This document shows positions 26,406 to 34,509 of a stretch of DNA of 64,000 bases, in pieces. The DNA lies in the NCBI RefSeq assembly GCF_011044495.1, contig NZ_CP049143.1, positions 6,944,001 through 7,008,000 on the forward strand, given 5' to 3'. This DNA comes from Roseimicrobium sp. ORNL1. Its GTDB lineage: Bacteria; Verrucomicrobiota; Verrucomicrobiia; Verrucomicrobiales; Verrucomicrobiaceae. How positions within the stretch are numbered: the first letter of the stretch is position 1; every line of letters starts with the position of its first letter. The notes below the pieces were generated by a model that did not search any database, was not told where the DNA came from, and saw nothing but the letters and a program-made list of their open reading frames with translations. The translations under genes and the position numbers were made by a program.

Positions 26406-26609
26406 CTAGCTCACAGAATCCACCGTATAGCGGGCAATCTCCGCGTCGGCCCTTTCTACATCAAAGCGAACGCACCGCCTCCCCAGCTTGATGGCATGCA
26501 GCCGTCCGCACTGCATCCAGTTCGTGATGGTCCTACGGCAAACGCCATACCGCGTGGCCAGCTCGCGGGCGGTTGCCAGTTTCCTGTTCGTTTCGTTGGT
26601 TGCTTTCAC
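26406..26609 (-). CDS. excisionase-like HTH protein
   Basis: 67 residues with a winged helix-turn-helix of the excisionase/MerR-like class: LATARELATRYGVCRRTITNWMQCGRLHAIKLGRRCVRFD. The DNA-recognition helix is RRTITNWMQ and the wing is KLGRRCVRF. Such small proteins bend att DNA to direct the integrase toward excision. It is 29 bp upstream of the HTH protein and on the same strand as the integrase. The family is clear; its action on this element is inferred. Confidence 0.78.
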   Translation of the reverse strand: MKATNETNRKLATARELATRYGVCRRTITNWMQCGRLHAIKLGRRCVRFDVERADAEIARYTVDSVS

Positions 26610-26689
26610 GAGAGGGATTTTGCCCTCTAGCGCCTCACTCGAATACTTGCTTATCTAGACCTCGTTTTCCAAGAATTCAACGCCGCCGC

Positions 26690-27646
26690 TCAGACACCCA
26701 CGTAACAACGATAGAAATGCACAGAGTCTTCAAACGCGGACTTTATCTCACTTTCCCAGCTCGCGGCACTGAATTCAGTTTTTTGGTCCACAGAGCGTTT
26801 TCGTTCGGATAGCATTCTGCCGTTTTTGTTTTTGCCCCAGCCACGAAAATGCTCGTGTTCACGCGCAAAAGCTGGCCAGGTTTCCTTTGCCAGCGGCCAG
26901 AAAAACTTCTGCCAAGCCTGCTCATACAATTCCGGCCTGCACACGAGCGATTTTACCGAGTCCACATAGAAGCGGGGCAGCTCTGGAGGGGATGTCTCCT
27001 CGTCATTTTTGGCCATTATCTGGATGAGGTTGGCCAATGAGGCCACGTGCGCTGGAGCATTCTCCGGCACTTCGGGATACATTAGAGCGAGGTCTTCCAC
27101 CAAACGCTCAAAGTCTCTCATTAGGACTCCTCCAAAGAACCGGACCGCCGCGAAGTCCGTGCGCCCCCGTCCCAGTCTGCGTGTCTCCTGCCACCTTGAC
27201 GCAAACGCGTCGTTCTCATCACCCACCCTTCTGGTGAGTTTTACAAAATCACTTTCCACCAACATCCGCACGAGGTCTGCAAGCAAGCGCTGCGCATCAT
27301 CTCGCACGCTCGGGACATGGTCCGCAGCCTGCGTCCACATGATAAGGGATTGCATTCCCCGCCGGAAGATGTGGCCTATGTGCTGAAAGTGCTTTTTGCC
27401 TTCCTCAGGGTTTTGAAAGGCAGCAAGCATCAGCGGGTCGAAAAACCGAGTTTTCCCGTCCTTCATTTTGTAACCCTCGACATACGAGGGGCAGAGCATC
27501 TGCACCGCTTCAAGACACTCGCGATCCATCTTCGCGGCCAATTGTAATAAATTTTCCGGGGGCGAATCGATTATCGTAGTCGCAGCAGTTTGACGCTTCC
27601 GACCCCCTCCCCCCGTCTTCACAGGCTTGCTTTCGGTTGCTTCCAT
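26690..27646 (-). CDS. hypothetical protein of island B
   Basis: 318 residues, mostly helical, with no signal peptide or membrane segment. Recurrent features are a long helix-rich centre (MLVESDFVKLTRRVGDEND and RTDFAAVRFFGGVLMRDFERLV) and a C-terminal charged part. No family is recognised. It lies between the integrase and the excisionase-like gene, in the same orientation, as often seen for element-specific cargo genes. Confidence 0.55.
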   Translation of the reverse strand: MEATESKPVKTGGGGRKRQTAATTIIDSPPENLLQLAAKMDRECLEAVQMLCPSYVEGYKMKDGKTRFFDPLMLAAFQNPEEGKKHFQHIGHIFRRGMQSLIMWTQAADHVPSVRDDAQRLLADLVRMLVESDFVKLTRRVGDENDAFASRWQETRRLGRGRTDFAAVRFFGGVLMRDFERLVEDLALMYPEVPENAPAHVASLANLIQIMAKNDEETSPPELPRFYVDSVKSLVCRPELYEQAWQKFFWPLAKETWPAFAREHEHFRGWGKNKNGRMLSERKRSVDQKTEFSAASWESEIKSAFEDSVHFYRCYVGV

Positions 27647-27711
27647 GTGACCAACTACGCACGACTGTCAATAGGCAGCACGATTGCGCTGGGCCGCTTT
27701 CATGGTAGGTT

Positions 27712-27978
27712 ATGACTATGCCTTTGGACTCATCAGTTGATGCTAGTGGCGCAAACGATTCCAGCGGAGTGAAAGGAAGCACCTCAGCACATCACTCGGA
27801 CCGCTTGGACGATATGCTATTAGAGAATCTCAGGTTAGCGGGCCTAAAATATCCTCCGGCGAAACAGCCTCTTTCGGGTGCCGAATTAGCCGACAAGCTA
27901 CAGGCCATCGTCAGAACGCGGCCATCCAAGGGCATCCCGCTGGCCCCTCGATTTCGCAAGAAGCCGCCCGAGATTTGA
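27712..27978 (+). CDS. small hypothetical protein
   Basis: 88 residues. The N-terminus is Ser/Asp-rich and the C-terminus basic (SKGIPLAPRFRKKPPEI). Its stop is at 27978, just before the end of the convergent integrase (27981). No family is known. The gene is short and weakly supported; it could be a leader for the upstream island region. Confidence 0.4.
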   Translation: MTMPLDSSVDASGANDSSGVKGSTSAHHSDRLDDMLLENLRLAGLKYPPAKQPLSGAELADKLQAIVRTRPSKGIPLAPRFRKKPPEI

Positions 27979-27980
27979 GG

Positions 27981-29273
27981 CTATGCGGCAGCCGTAAAGG
28001 GAATGACCTTGCCCGCTGCGGCCTGCTCCGTGGGCTGCACCGCAAACCACTTCTCTGCGTCCTTGGCGTGGCAAAGCTCGCGGTAGTGCTTGCTTTGCAC
28101 CGCAGCACTGTGGCCAGCTTCATAGGCCACCTTGCCCGCTTCTCCCACCATGGCCACGCGATAGCTGCACCAGGAATGCCGTAGAACGTCCGGTGTCCAT
28201 TCGATACCTGCCGTTTTGCAGGCCTCGTCTCTCCTGTCGCGCAATTGAGTAGGAGTAAGGCCCACCACAAACCCGGTAGCATCCTGCGGCCTGTAACGGT
28301 CTAGGAATGCTTTCAGCGCGGGCAGCACTGGCACCAGCCGCCGTGAGCCGACTTTTGTAATAGCCGCGCCAAGCTCGACGTCCCCCATCTCCAGCCGCAC
28401 ATTCTCCCACCGCAGGCGCTCCGCCTCGCGTGGCCGCACCCCCGCCAGTCCACCCAAGAGCAGCCACCAGAGGAAACGATGGTCGCCCCGTTCCGCGCCT
28501 TTCGTCTCCGCAGCCCCCAGCAGCTTCGTCCATTGCTCAGGCGTGAGGATGCGAGGTGTACCCCATCGCACCTTGGGCGCTTCCGTGCGCTCCAGAACCG
28601 TGTTCTCCGCCACCCATCCGCGCCGCCGTGCAAAGCTCCAGAGTACGCTCAGATTGCGCCGCATAAGCGCCACCGTCGCAGGCGCGTGGCCTTGCGAAAA
28701 CAGCCAGCTTTCAATCTCTGCCCCTGTGATGCTACACAGCGGGCGCGTGGCAAACGCATTCCCAAACGCTCCCAAGCGCGATTGCAGGTCCCGCAGGTAA
28801 TCCACCGATGAACCGTTGGCCTTCTTCGCTGCCAGCAGTTCCTCCACCGCCAGAGGCACAAGCTGGCTGGCTTGCTCTGTCTTGTGGCGTCCGGCCACCT
28901 CCCGCACTGCATCCAGCAGGGACATGCCGGACACGGCCAGTAGGTCCCGCGCCGTCTTCAGCTCATGAACCGCATTGGCAAGGGCAGGGTATCCCATGGC
29001 CTCCGCTTCGCGCCGTGCCGCAATTGCGTCCTCCAGCTCCGCGCCGTTCAGGTGCTCGATGCGTCGTCCCAGGTTCTCGCGCTTGGTGTTGCACTGTTCC
29101 GCGAAGGTGCTGGCCTGCTTGAAGTCATCGAAGAAGCGCCGAACCCGTTTCCCGGCCTCCCGGCACTCCACCATCCACTCATAACGGGGATGCTGTGCCC
29201 GCTTTGGTTCAATGGCCCCCTGAACCCTCTTGCGATAGGAGAACCTGCGGCTACTTTCCCGTTCGTTCTTCAT
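27981..29273 (-). CDS. tyrosine recombinase (island B integrase)
   Basis: A 430-residue phage-type integrase. The core-binding domain covers about 130-225 (LVPLAVEELLAAKKANGSSVDYLRDL). In the catalytic domain I see Arg280 in LAGVRPREAERLRW, Lys307 in ITKVGSRRLVPV, His366 in VLRHSWCSY, His388 in AGHSA and the nucleophile Tyr397 in KHYREL. The usual HxxR Arg is not obvious after His366 (HSWC), a variation also seen in integrases of this phylum. It reads inward, away from the tRNA at 29382, and would carry out integration at the tRNA-Arg core. The gene looks intact. Confidence 0.9.
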   Translation of the reverse strand: MKNERESSRRFSYRKRVQGAIEPKRAQHPRYEWMVECREAGKRVRRFFDDFKQASTFAEQCNTKRENLGRRIEHLNGAELEDAIAARREAEAMGYPALANAVHELKTARDLLAVSGMSLLDAVREVAGRHKTEQASQLVPLAVEELLAAKKANGSSVDYLRDLQSRLGAFGNAFATRPLCSITGAEIESWLFSQGHAPATVALMRRNLSVLWSFARRRGWVAENTVLERTEAPKVRWGTPRILTPEQWTKLLGAAETKGAERGDHRFLWWLLLGGLAGVRPREAERLRWENVRLEMGDVELGAAITKVGSRRLVPVLPALKAFLDRYRPQDATGFVVGLTPTQLRDRRDEACKTAGIEWTPDVLRHSWCSYRVAMVGEAGKVAYEAGHSAAVQSKHYRELCHAKDAEKWFAVQPTEQAAAGKVIPFTAAA

Positions 29274-29294
29274 GGTGCATGCATATTACCAAAC

Positions 29295-29317
29295 TGGCAA
29301 CATTTGGGCAACAAGAT
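29295..29317. promoter_or_regulatory. candidate arm-type integrase-binding site, right end
   Basis: A TGGCAACA then spacer then GGGCAACA motif, closely matching 19235-19252 at the other end of island B. It lies between the integrase start and the tRNA and would also overlap the integrase promoter. Confidence 0.5.
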
Positions 29318-29381
29318 TTTCTTGCGTTGCCGTTTGCGCCTTGTTTCAACGTATGCAATTAGCACAGTGTGAATTGAATAT

Positions 29382-29454
29382 GCACCCGTAGCTCAGTGGA
29401 TAGAGCAGCGGATTTCTAATCCGTTGGTCGCAGGTTCGAATCCTGCCGGGTGCG
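29382..29454 (+). tRNA. tRNA-Arg(TCT)
   Basis: A complete 73-nt cloverleaf: acceptor GCACCCG/CGGGTGC, D-arm GCTC/GAGC, anticodon stem GCGGA/TCCGT with a G-T top pair, loop TTTCTAA giving anticodon TCT (Arg, AGA), and T-arm GCAGG/CCTGC with loop TTCGAAT. The discriminator is G, and CCA is not encoded. Its first 41 nt are repeated at 19102. The 5' flank is island DNA, so its promoter must be carried by the island. Confidence 0.95.
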
Positions 29455-29533
29455 CATTTATTTACCGGGCAACCTGACCAAGGGGCATGAGGAAAAGGTT
29501 GACCAAGGTGGGCCGATGTAGAAAATCCGGGCC

Positions 29534-29905
29534 ATGCGGGTTTTAGTGAATATCGCAAAAATACTCACGGTGATCATCTGTCTCGCAGGGGTGGGATGGC
29601 TCATGTGGTGGCACAAGAAGAATCCGGAGGCGAAGAAGGCGGTGGAAGCCATTGCGCAAAAGAAGGAGGAAGAGTCCGCTGATGTAAAAGTCGTTCGGAA
29701 GTGGATGAACGACAATCTGGCCGACCCGATGGCGGAGATGATGGAGCTCCGGGACGAGAAAACCGTGAGCGGGACGAAAACGCGCGAGGTGAAAGTGCGC
29801 GGACGCAATGGCAAAGGCGGCTGGGTGATCAATGTCTTCCGCGTCGAGTTCGGGCCCAACGGTAGCATCGCGCGGGCGGAACAGATCGACACTCCCAAGG
29901 AGTAG
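29534..29905 (+). CDS. small single-pass membrane protein
   Basis: 123 residues. One transmembrane helix (about 7-26, IAKILTVIICLAGVGWLMWW) is followed by a charged helix and a small beta domain near the end (WVINVFRVEFGPNGSIARAEQI). No family is recognised. It is the first chromosomal gene after the tRNA-Arg and was probably adjacent to it before the islands came in. The next gene is convergent. Confidence 0.55.
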   Translation: MRVLVNIAKILTVIICLAGVGWLMWWHKKNPEAKKAVEAIAQKKEEESADVKVVRKWMNDNLADPMAEMMELRDEKTVSGTKTREVKVRGRNGKGGWVINVFRVEFGPNGSIARAEQIDTPKE

Positions 29906-29940
29906 GAAGCGCAGGAACTTCCGGAAAATGCCGGGCGCAG

Positions 29941-30201
29941 TCAGTGCTCGTGCACCAGCTCCATGAACACCAGATTGTGCCGGGCGCAGGCTTCGTGAAT
30001 CCAGGTTTCACGTTCACGTTCCACTTCTTCGGAAATTTCGTCGTCGTTGGAGTACACCCACAGCTGGTAGCCGGTGTCGTACTGCACCGGATTGAAGTGG
30101 AATTCGCTGAACCACGGCTGGCTGCGCAGTTCACCGGCGAAGGCCTGGATGTCGGCTTCACTGCCGTCCACCCGGATGCTGAAGGGTAGGGAGAGGGTCA
30201 T
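29941..30201 (-). CDS. small hypothetical protein
   Basis: 86 residues, acidic, with a predicted alpha-beta layout (beta start LSLPFSIRVDGSEADIQAFAGELR, ending in a helix EEVERERETWIHEACARHN). No family recognised. It converges with the preceding gene and lies on the same strand as the aminotransferase gene, about 90 bp from its stop. Confidence 0.5.
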   Translation of the reverse strand: MTLSLPFSIRVDGSEADIQAFAGELRSQPWFSEFHFNPVQYDTGYQLWVYSNDDEISEEVERERETWIHEACARHNLVFMELVHEH

Positions 30202-30289
30202 GGCATGCGTGACGGATGCGATCCGTCCTCCATGGCAGTTCGGCGGCTCTTCCTTCCGCGGATGTATGGAGGGATGGAAGTACCGGTGC

Positions 30290-31423
30290 TCACACCGTAC
30301 GAGTGAGGGGCTCCAGAACGCGCAGGAGGTTCACCACGTCCTTCTGCGTGTTGTACCCGTGGATGGCAATGCGGATGCGCCCGGCATGATGCATGACGTG
30401 GATGTGCTCACGCTCCAGCACGGCGTGAATTTCCCCGGAGCGCGTGTGCTGAAAGGCGACGATGCCGGAGGGGTTCGCAGAATCCCACGTGCACATGGGC
30501 GCCGCGCCGTAGTCGCGCAGGGCCTTGTCCACTTCACAAACCAGCGGGTCGGCATGCGCGGCGATGTTTGCCACGCCGATGCCTTCCAAATACCGCAACG
30601 ACGCGTTCAAGGCATAGAGCGCGACAAAGTTCGGCATGCCCACCGAGAAGCTCGCAGCGCCTTTCTTTGGCTCGGCATGCTGGAAGCGGTCAGCCTCGAA
30701 CGCATTCTGCAAATGGAACCAGCCACCGGCGTGTGTGGTGAGCTTCTCTGCTCCTGCCTGCGGCACGCCGATGATGCACCCACCATGGATTCCGAGGGTC
30801 CACTTGTGCGTGCTTGAGATGATGATGTCCGCACCCGCGCAGTCGAGCACCACGCGACCCAATGCCTGGGTGACGTCCACGGAGATGAGAGCATTCGGTG
30901 CATAGCGGCGCACGGCTTCGTGGAAGGGTTTCCACTGCAGGCGATGCCCGTTGTAAAAGCTCACCAGCGACACCTGCACCAAGCGTGTGCGTTCATTGAG
31001 CAGCGGGATGAGATGCCGCGCATCGAGCGCTCCCTCGCTCGCACGCCACAAGCGTGTTTCCGGAGGATGCGTCGCTCGCAGCCAGGGCGTGGCACCCGCT
31101 GGGAAATCCAAATCAGACACCACCACCTCATCCTCCGGGCCGAGGTCGAGCGCAGAGGCGAGAAGGTTGTACGCCTCCGAGCTGCACGAGCAGAAGGACA
31201 CCTCTGCTGTGCTGAGCCCGAGCATGCGTGCGCTCACTTCCCGACAGGCTTCCACCTGGCCGAAATGGGCATCGCGCCCCTTCATGCCGCGGAGTTTGTC
31301 ATTCCAGTAGGCCTGGATGGCATCCCCCACACACTTTGGCGGAATACTCTCCGCTGCGGTGTTGAGATACGAGGTGTCGTTGAGTGCCGGAAAGTCGCGC
31401 GCGCGGTCTTCGGGGGTAAGCAT
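30290..31423 (-). CDS. class V aminotransferase (cysteine desulfurase-like)
   Basis: A 377-residue PLP enzyme of fold type I. The PLP lysine is in DIIISSTHKWTLGIHGGCIIG, and earlier DFPAGATPWLRAT and SLVSFYNGHRLQWK match the substrate-side segments of the class V group (kynureninase/isopenicillin epimerase-like). No catalytic Cys loop of IscS type is obvious, so the substrate is unknown. It lies 36 bp downstream of the esterase gene on the same strand and may be in one transcript with it. The general class is confident. Confidence 0.82.
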   Translation of the reverse strand: MLTPEDRARDFPALNDTSYLNTAAESIPPKCVGDAIQAYWNDKLRGMKGRDAHFGQVEACREVSARMLGLSTAEVSFCSCSSEAYNLLASALDLGPEDEVVVSDLDFPAGATPWLRATHPPETRLWRASEGALDARHLIPLLNERTRLVQVSLVSFYNGHRLQWKPFHEAVRRYAPNALISVDVTQALGRVVLDCAGADIIISSTHKWTLGIHGGCIIGVPQAGAEKLTTHAGGWFHLQNAFEADRFQHAEPKKGAASFSVGMPNFVALYALNASLRYLEGIGVANIAAHADPLVCEVDKALRDYGAAPMCTWDSANPSGIVAFQHTRSGEIHAVLEREHIHVMHHAGRIRIAIHGYNTQKDVVNLLRVLEPLTRTV

Positions 31424-31459
31424 GGGGGTAGTGTGGCGTGCAGTGTGGCAGAGTTCAAT

Positions 31460-33589
31460 TCAATCCATTCCCTGCGTGGCGCTCCACGGTTCCAGCGAGG
31501 TGAGCCCCTTCGCCTGCAACGCGGCATAGCACTGCGGCAGGTCGAAATGCGCGAGCACCTTCGGAGGCAGCGCCGCGTAGGGCCAGTTGTAGTCTTCGGT
31601 GCTGGCGACTTCGGTGAAGGAGTTCAGCGCGTGCTTAACTGTCACCTTGGACACACTGCCTTGCAGCAGGGCCGCGAAGGTCACTGGCAGCGAACCCCAG
31701 CCATTACCCGCCATGTGCACCTCCGTATGCCCGATGGAATTGAGCCACTGCACGACGCGCAGTACATCATAGACACGACGGCCGAGCAGTGGCTGGTCCA
31801 TCATGATGCCATGGGCCGCGTAGAAGTAGTGGCTGCCGTAGGGTTTCAGGAACTGATCGGTGCCGCAGGTGTCCGGCTGTGAGTCGCCGATGCCACGCAC
31901 ATCGCAGGCGTAGAAGAGGGACTCGGCATTATTTTTCAGCAGCTCGGCGACCAGCGGTTCGTCGCGCAGCTCAGCATCCGCAGAGTGATGCGAGACATAC
32001 AGCACAGCCTTCTTCCCGTCAGCATGAGGTCGCGAGATGATGGGCTTTTCGGAGAGCAAGGTGACGATGGCATGAATGCCGGGCTCGCTCTCCACGGCGT
32101 ACAAGGCATGGGCCTTCGCAGGATACTTGCGGCTGCCGCTGCCACGCAACACGCGATAGTCCGGTGCACTCTCGGGAAGCATCGCTGGAATATGCAGTAC
32201 CTCGGCGATGGCCTTCTTCAGGGCCTCTCCTTCCAGCTTCGGGCGTGATTTCTCCAACGCCTGCGCCTTCTCACTCGTGAAGGAGAAGACAGTGCGCGAT
32301 TGAAGGTCTCTCACCTGGCCTTGGGGAGTGCAGTAGAGTGTTTCATCCTTCTCAATCGTGAGCGCGGGTTCCGTTGTTTCCTTCGAGATGCCGGTGGCCT
32401 TGTTGAACCATTGGTACATGGCTTCGCGATTCTCCTTTGCATAGCCATGGTAGTCGCCACCGATGTGCAGCTTGATGTTCTCCGGCACGCCAAGCAGCGT
32501 GTAGAGATGCTTGAGGCGCACGAAGGCCTCTTCGCTGCCACGCACATCGAAAAAGTCTTTCTCCTGCGCGACAATCACCACGGGCTTTGGTGCAAGCGCT
32601 GCGAGGAAGTCCGCATGATCCAGCCCCTGCGCAATCACGCCGAAGGGACATTGTTCGGTGTCGGCGGGCAGTTCATTTTCCGCGTTGCGGCGGAAGGTGG
32701 TCACAAAACAGGCGGGCGCCGCCATGGTCCAGCGCTGGTCCACACCACAGAGCCATGTGGTCATGGTGCCGCCGCCGGAGTTGCCGGTGACACCCACATG
32801 ATTCGGGTCCACCTCCTCGCGTGAAAGCAGGTAGTCGAGCGCGCGGATGCCATCCCAAGCACGCCACGCTGGGAGCGACTCACCCACGAGCACCTGCTGA
32901 TTCCCTGCCTGGATGTGCTCTCCCACCCCAATGCCGTAGCGCGCAGCGAGACCCTTGCCCTTCGGCACCGGCGCATACTGCGAGCGCTCACCCTGGCCGA
33001 TGGGATCAAAGATGAGCACCACATAACCCATGCGCGCCAGCCCTTGGGCGAAGCTTTGGTACGCTTCCGCCGCCTTGCCATTGGTGGAGTGTCCGCACGA
33101 GCCCACCACGCCCGGCAGCTTCCCTTTCCGCCCCTTGGGGATATACAGGTTCGCGGTAACGAGGAAACCGGGGCGGCTCTCGAAGATTACATTCTCGATC
33201 CGGTAGGTGTCGCGTTCCACCGTGTTCGTCACCCTGGCATTCAGCGGCGTCTTTTCCGGCCACGGGCCAAAGCACTTCTGGATGCGCTCCCGGATGCTGC
33301 GCACGTGCGCTTCTGCATCGGCCTTCGTTTTCAACGCGGCGAGCACCGCCGCATTCTTCGCCTCCTGCTCGTGCAGGCGGTCGACCAGGTGCTCCTGCAG
33401 CATGCGAGGGAAGCGATTGAGCGGCTCCAATGCAGGAGCGGCGCCGGCAGCCGCGGGCTTCGCTGCATCGGCCGCTGCTGCTGCCATCACGGAAGTACTC
33501 AGGCCCATCTGGGCCAACGGCATGGTGAGAAGAGCGGAGCCCGCGGTCTGAATGAAATGCCTGCGATCTAGGGGAGAGCGTGAAGTCAT
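31460..33589 (-). CDS. Tat-exported esterase with two alpha/beta-hydrolase domains
   Basis: 709 residues with a Tat-like signal (DRRHFIQTAGSALL at 8-21). The first alpha/beta-hydrolase domain has PGVVGSCGHSTNGK, DPIGQGERSQ, the nucleophile elbow GVTGNSGGGT near residue 270, and late Asp and His (EKDFFDVRG, GGDYHGY). The second domain (about 490-690) keeps the fold but its elbow is MAGNGWGSL, with Gly in place of Ser, so it is probably inactive. The protein resembles acetyl-xylan-esterase-like hydrolases common in this phylum. It is divergent from the GntR regulator across a 170-bp control region. Confidence 0.75.
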   Translation of the reverse strand: MTSRSPLDRRHFIQTAGSALLTMPLAQMGLSTSVMAAAAADAAKPAAAGAAPALEPLNRFPRMLQEHLVDRLHEQEAKNAAVLAALKTKADAEAHVRSIRERIQKCFGPWPEKTPLNARVTNTVERDTYRIENVIFESRPGFLVTANLYIPKGRKGKLPGVVGSCGHSTNGKAAEAYQSFAQGLARMGYVVLIFDPIGQGERSQYAPVPKGKGLAARYGIGVGEHIQAGNQQVLVGESLPAWRAWDGIRALDYLLSREEVDPNHVGVTGNSGGGTMTTWLCGVDQRWTMAAPACFVTTFRRNAENELPADTEQCPFGVIAQGLDHADFLAALAPKPVVIVAQEKDFFDVRGSEEAFVRLKHLYTLLGVPENIKLHIGGDYHGYAKENREAMYQWFNKATGISKETTEPALTIEKDETLYCTPQGQVRDLQSRTVFSFTSEKAQALEKSRPKLEGEALKKAIAEVLHIPAMLPESAPDYRVLRGSGSRKYPAKAHALYAVESEPGIHAIVTLLSEKPIISRPHADGKKAVLYVSHHSADAELRDEPLVAELLKNNAESLFYACDVRGIGDSQPDTCGTDQFLKPYGSHYFYAAHGIMMDQPLLGRRVYDVLRVVQWLNSIGHTEVHMAGNGWGSLPVTFAALLQGSVSKVTVKHALNSFTEVASTEDYNWPYAALPPKVLAHFDLPQCYAALQAKGLTSLEPWSATQGMD

Positions 33590-33715
33590 GCGCAGAGGAT
33601 ACGGGCAGGGCGGGAAACTCTTCAGCCGAGTTCCGCTTCATGACGTCAGGAGGAGAGCACGGCACAAAAGTACCTGCTTCCAGAAAGTTCGGCGCAGCAG
33701 TCTCGTAATCAGATT

Positions 33716-33739
33716 AAGTGGTATGACCTCTTACCACTT
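33716..33739. promoter_or_regulatory. candidate operator of the GntR/FadR-type regulator
   Basis: A perfect 8-bp inverted repeat, AAGTGGTA and TACCACTT, with an 8-bp spacer. It holds TGGT...ACCA, the usual core of FadR-subfamily operators, although the spacing is longer. It lies 20 bp upstream of the regulator start and 127 bp upstream of the divergent esterase gene, so one site could control both. Confidence 0.6.
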
Positions 33740-33759
33740 CATCCCCCACCCTGCTTTCC

Positions 33760-34509
33760 ATGAATCTTGCCACCATCCAGCGTCCCTCCACCCTTGTGGA
33801 AGAAGTCAGCCAGCGTCTCGCGCGGGAACTGCGCCGCGAACGTGCGGAGGAGTGGCTGCCCCCGGAACGCGAACTCGCGAGCCAGCTCGGGGTGAGCCGG
33901 ACGGTGGTGCGGGAGGCGACCAAACGGCTCGAACTGCAGGGCCTCGTGGAGGTGCAGCATGGTGTGGGCATTCGCCGCAGCGGGAAACTGCACAAGCCAC
34001 TCAATGGTTCGCTGGCCTTGTTGATTCCGGACGAAGCGGGCCGCTTGAAACAATCGCTTGAAGTGCGCCTCGCCATCGAGCCGGAAGTGGCACGGCTCGC
34101 CGCCGCTCGCGTGACGGCAGCCCAAGTGCGCGAGCTTCGCAAGGTACACGCCCGCCTGGAGAATGCCGACACCCTCGAGGAAGCAGTGGAGGCGGACATC
34201 GAGTTTCACCGAGCCTTGGCCCGTACTACGGGAAATGAAATTTTCGGCCTGCTGCTGGAGACCCTGTCCGACCTCGGCCGTGAGAGCCGCATGGCCACCA
34301 TTTCTCACGCCGGGGTAAAACGCGCCATCGAGCATCACGCCGCCATCCTGCACGCGGTGGAGGCCAAAGATGAAACCGCCGCCACGCGTGCCATGCGGCA
34401 CCACATTGAGGTGGCCACTCACGACCTTGCGGCACAGTCCCGCAAAGCGACTCGCTCCACGACTTCCTCGCCACGCACCAGGAAATCCCACGCATCCACT
34501 TCCTCATGA
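33760..34509 (+). CDS. GntR-family regulator, FadR subfamily
   Basis: 249 residues. The N-terminal winged helix (about 10-75) contains LPPERELASQLGVSRTVVREATKRLELQGLVEVQHGVG, a standard GntR recognition helix. The C-terminal part (about 90-225) is an all-helical FCD ligand domain with the metal-binding Asp and His pattern (VEADIEFHRALARTTGN, IEHHAAILHAV, AMRHHIEV). Such proteins sense sugar acids or other organic acids. The neighbouring GH5-like hydrolase and esterase suggest a plant-polysaccharide degradation locus. Its last four bases overlap the start of the next gene. Confidence 0.88.
   Translation: MNLATIQRPSTLVEEVSQRLARELRRERAEEWLPPERELASQLGVSRTVVREATKRLELQGLVEVQHGVGIRRSGKLHKPLNGSLALLIPDEAGRLKQSLEVRLAIEPEVARLAAARVTAAQVRELRKVHARLENADTLEEAVEADIEFHRALARTTGNEIFGLLLETLSDLGRESRMATISHAGVKRAIEHHAAILHAVEAKDETAATRAMRHHIEVATHDLAAQSRKATRSTTSSPRTRKSHASTSS

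Larger units (their letters stand above)
19102..29422. mobile_element. genomic island B integrated at tRNA-Arg(TCT)
   Basis: The segment is bounded by a perfect 41-bp direct repeat. It holds a type III restriction-modification system, an excisionase-like HTH protein, a replication/HTH-like protein, several unknown genes and an intact tyrosine recombinase next to the right edge. Near both ends a similar pair of GGCAACA-containing motifs occurs (19235-19253 and 29295-29313). No conjugation or mobilisation gene is visible. It is therefore a site-specific integrative element whose transfer would need helper functions. Confidence 0.88.
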
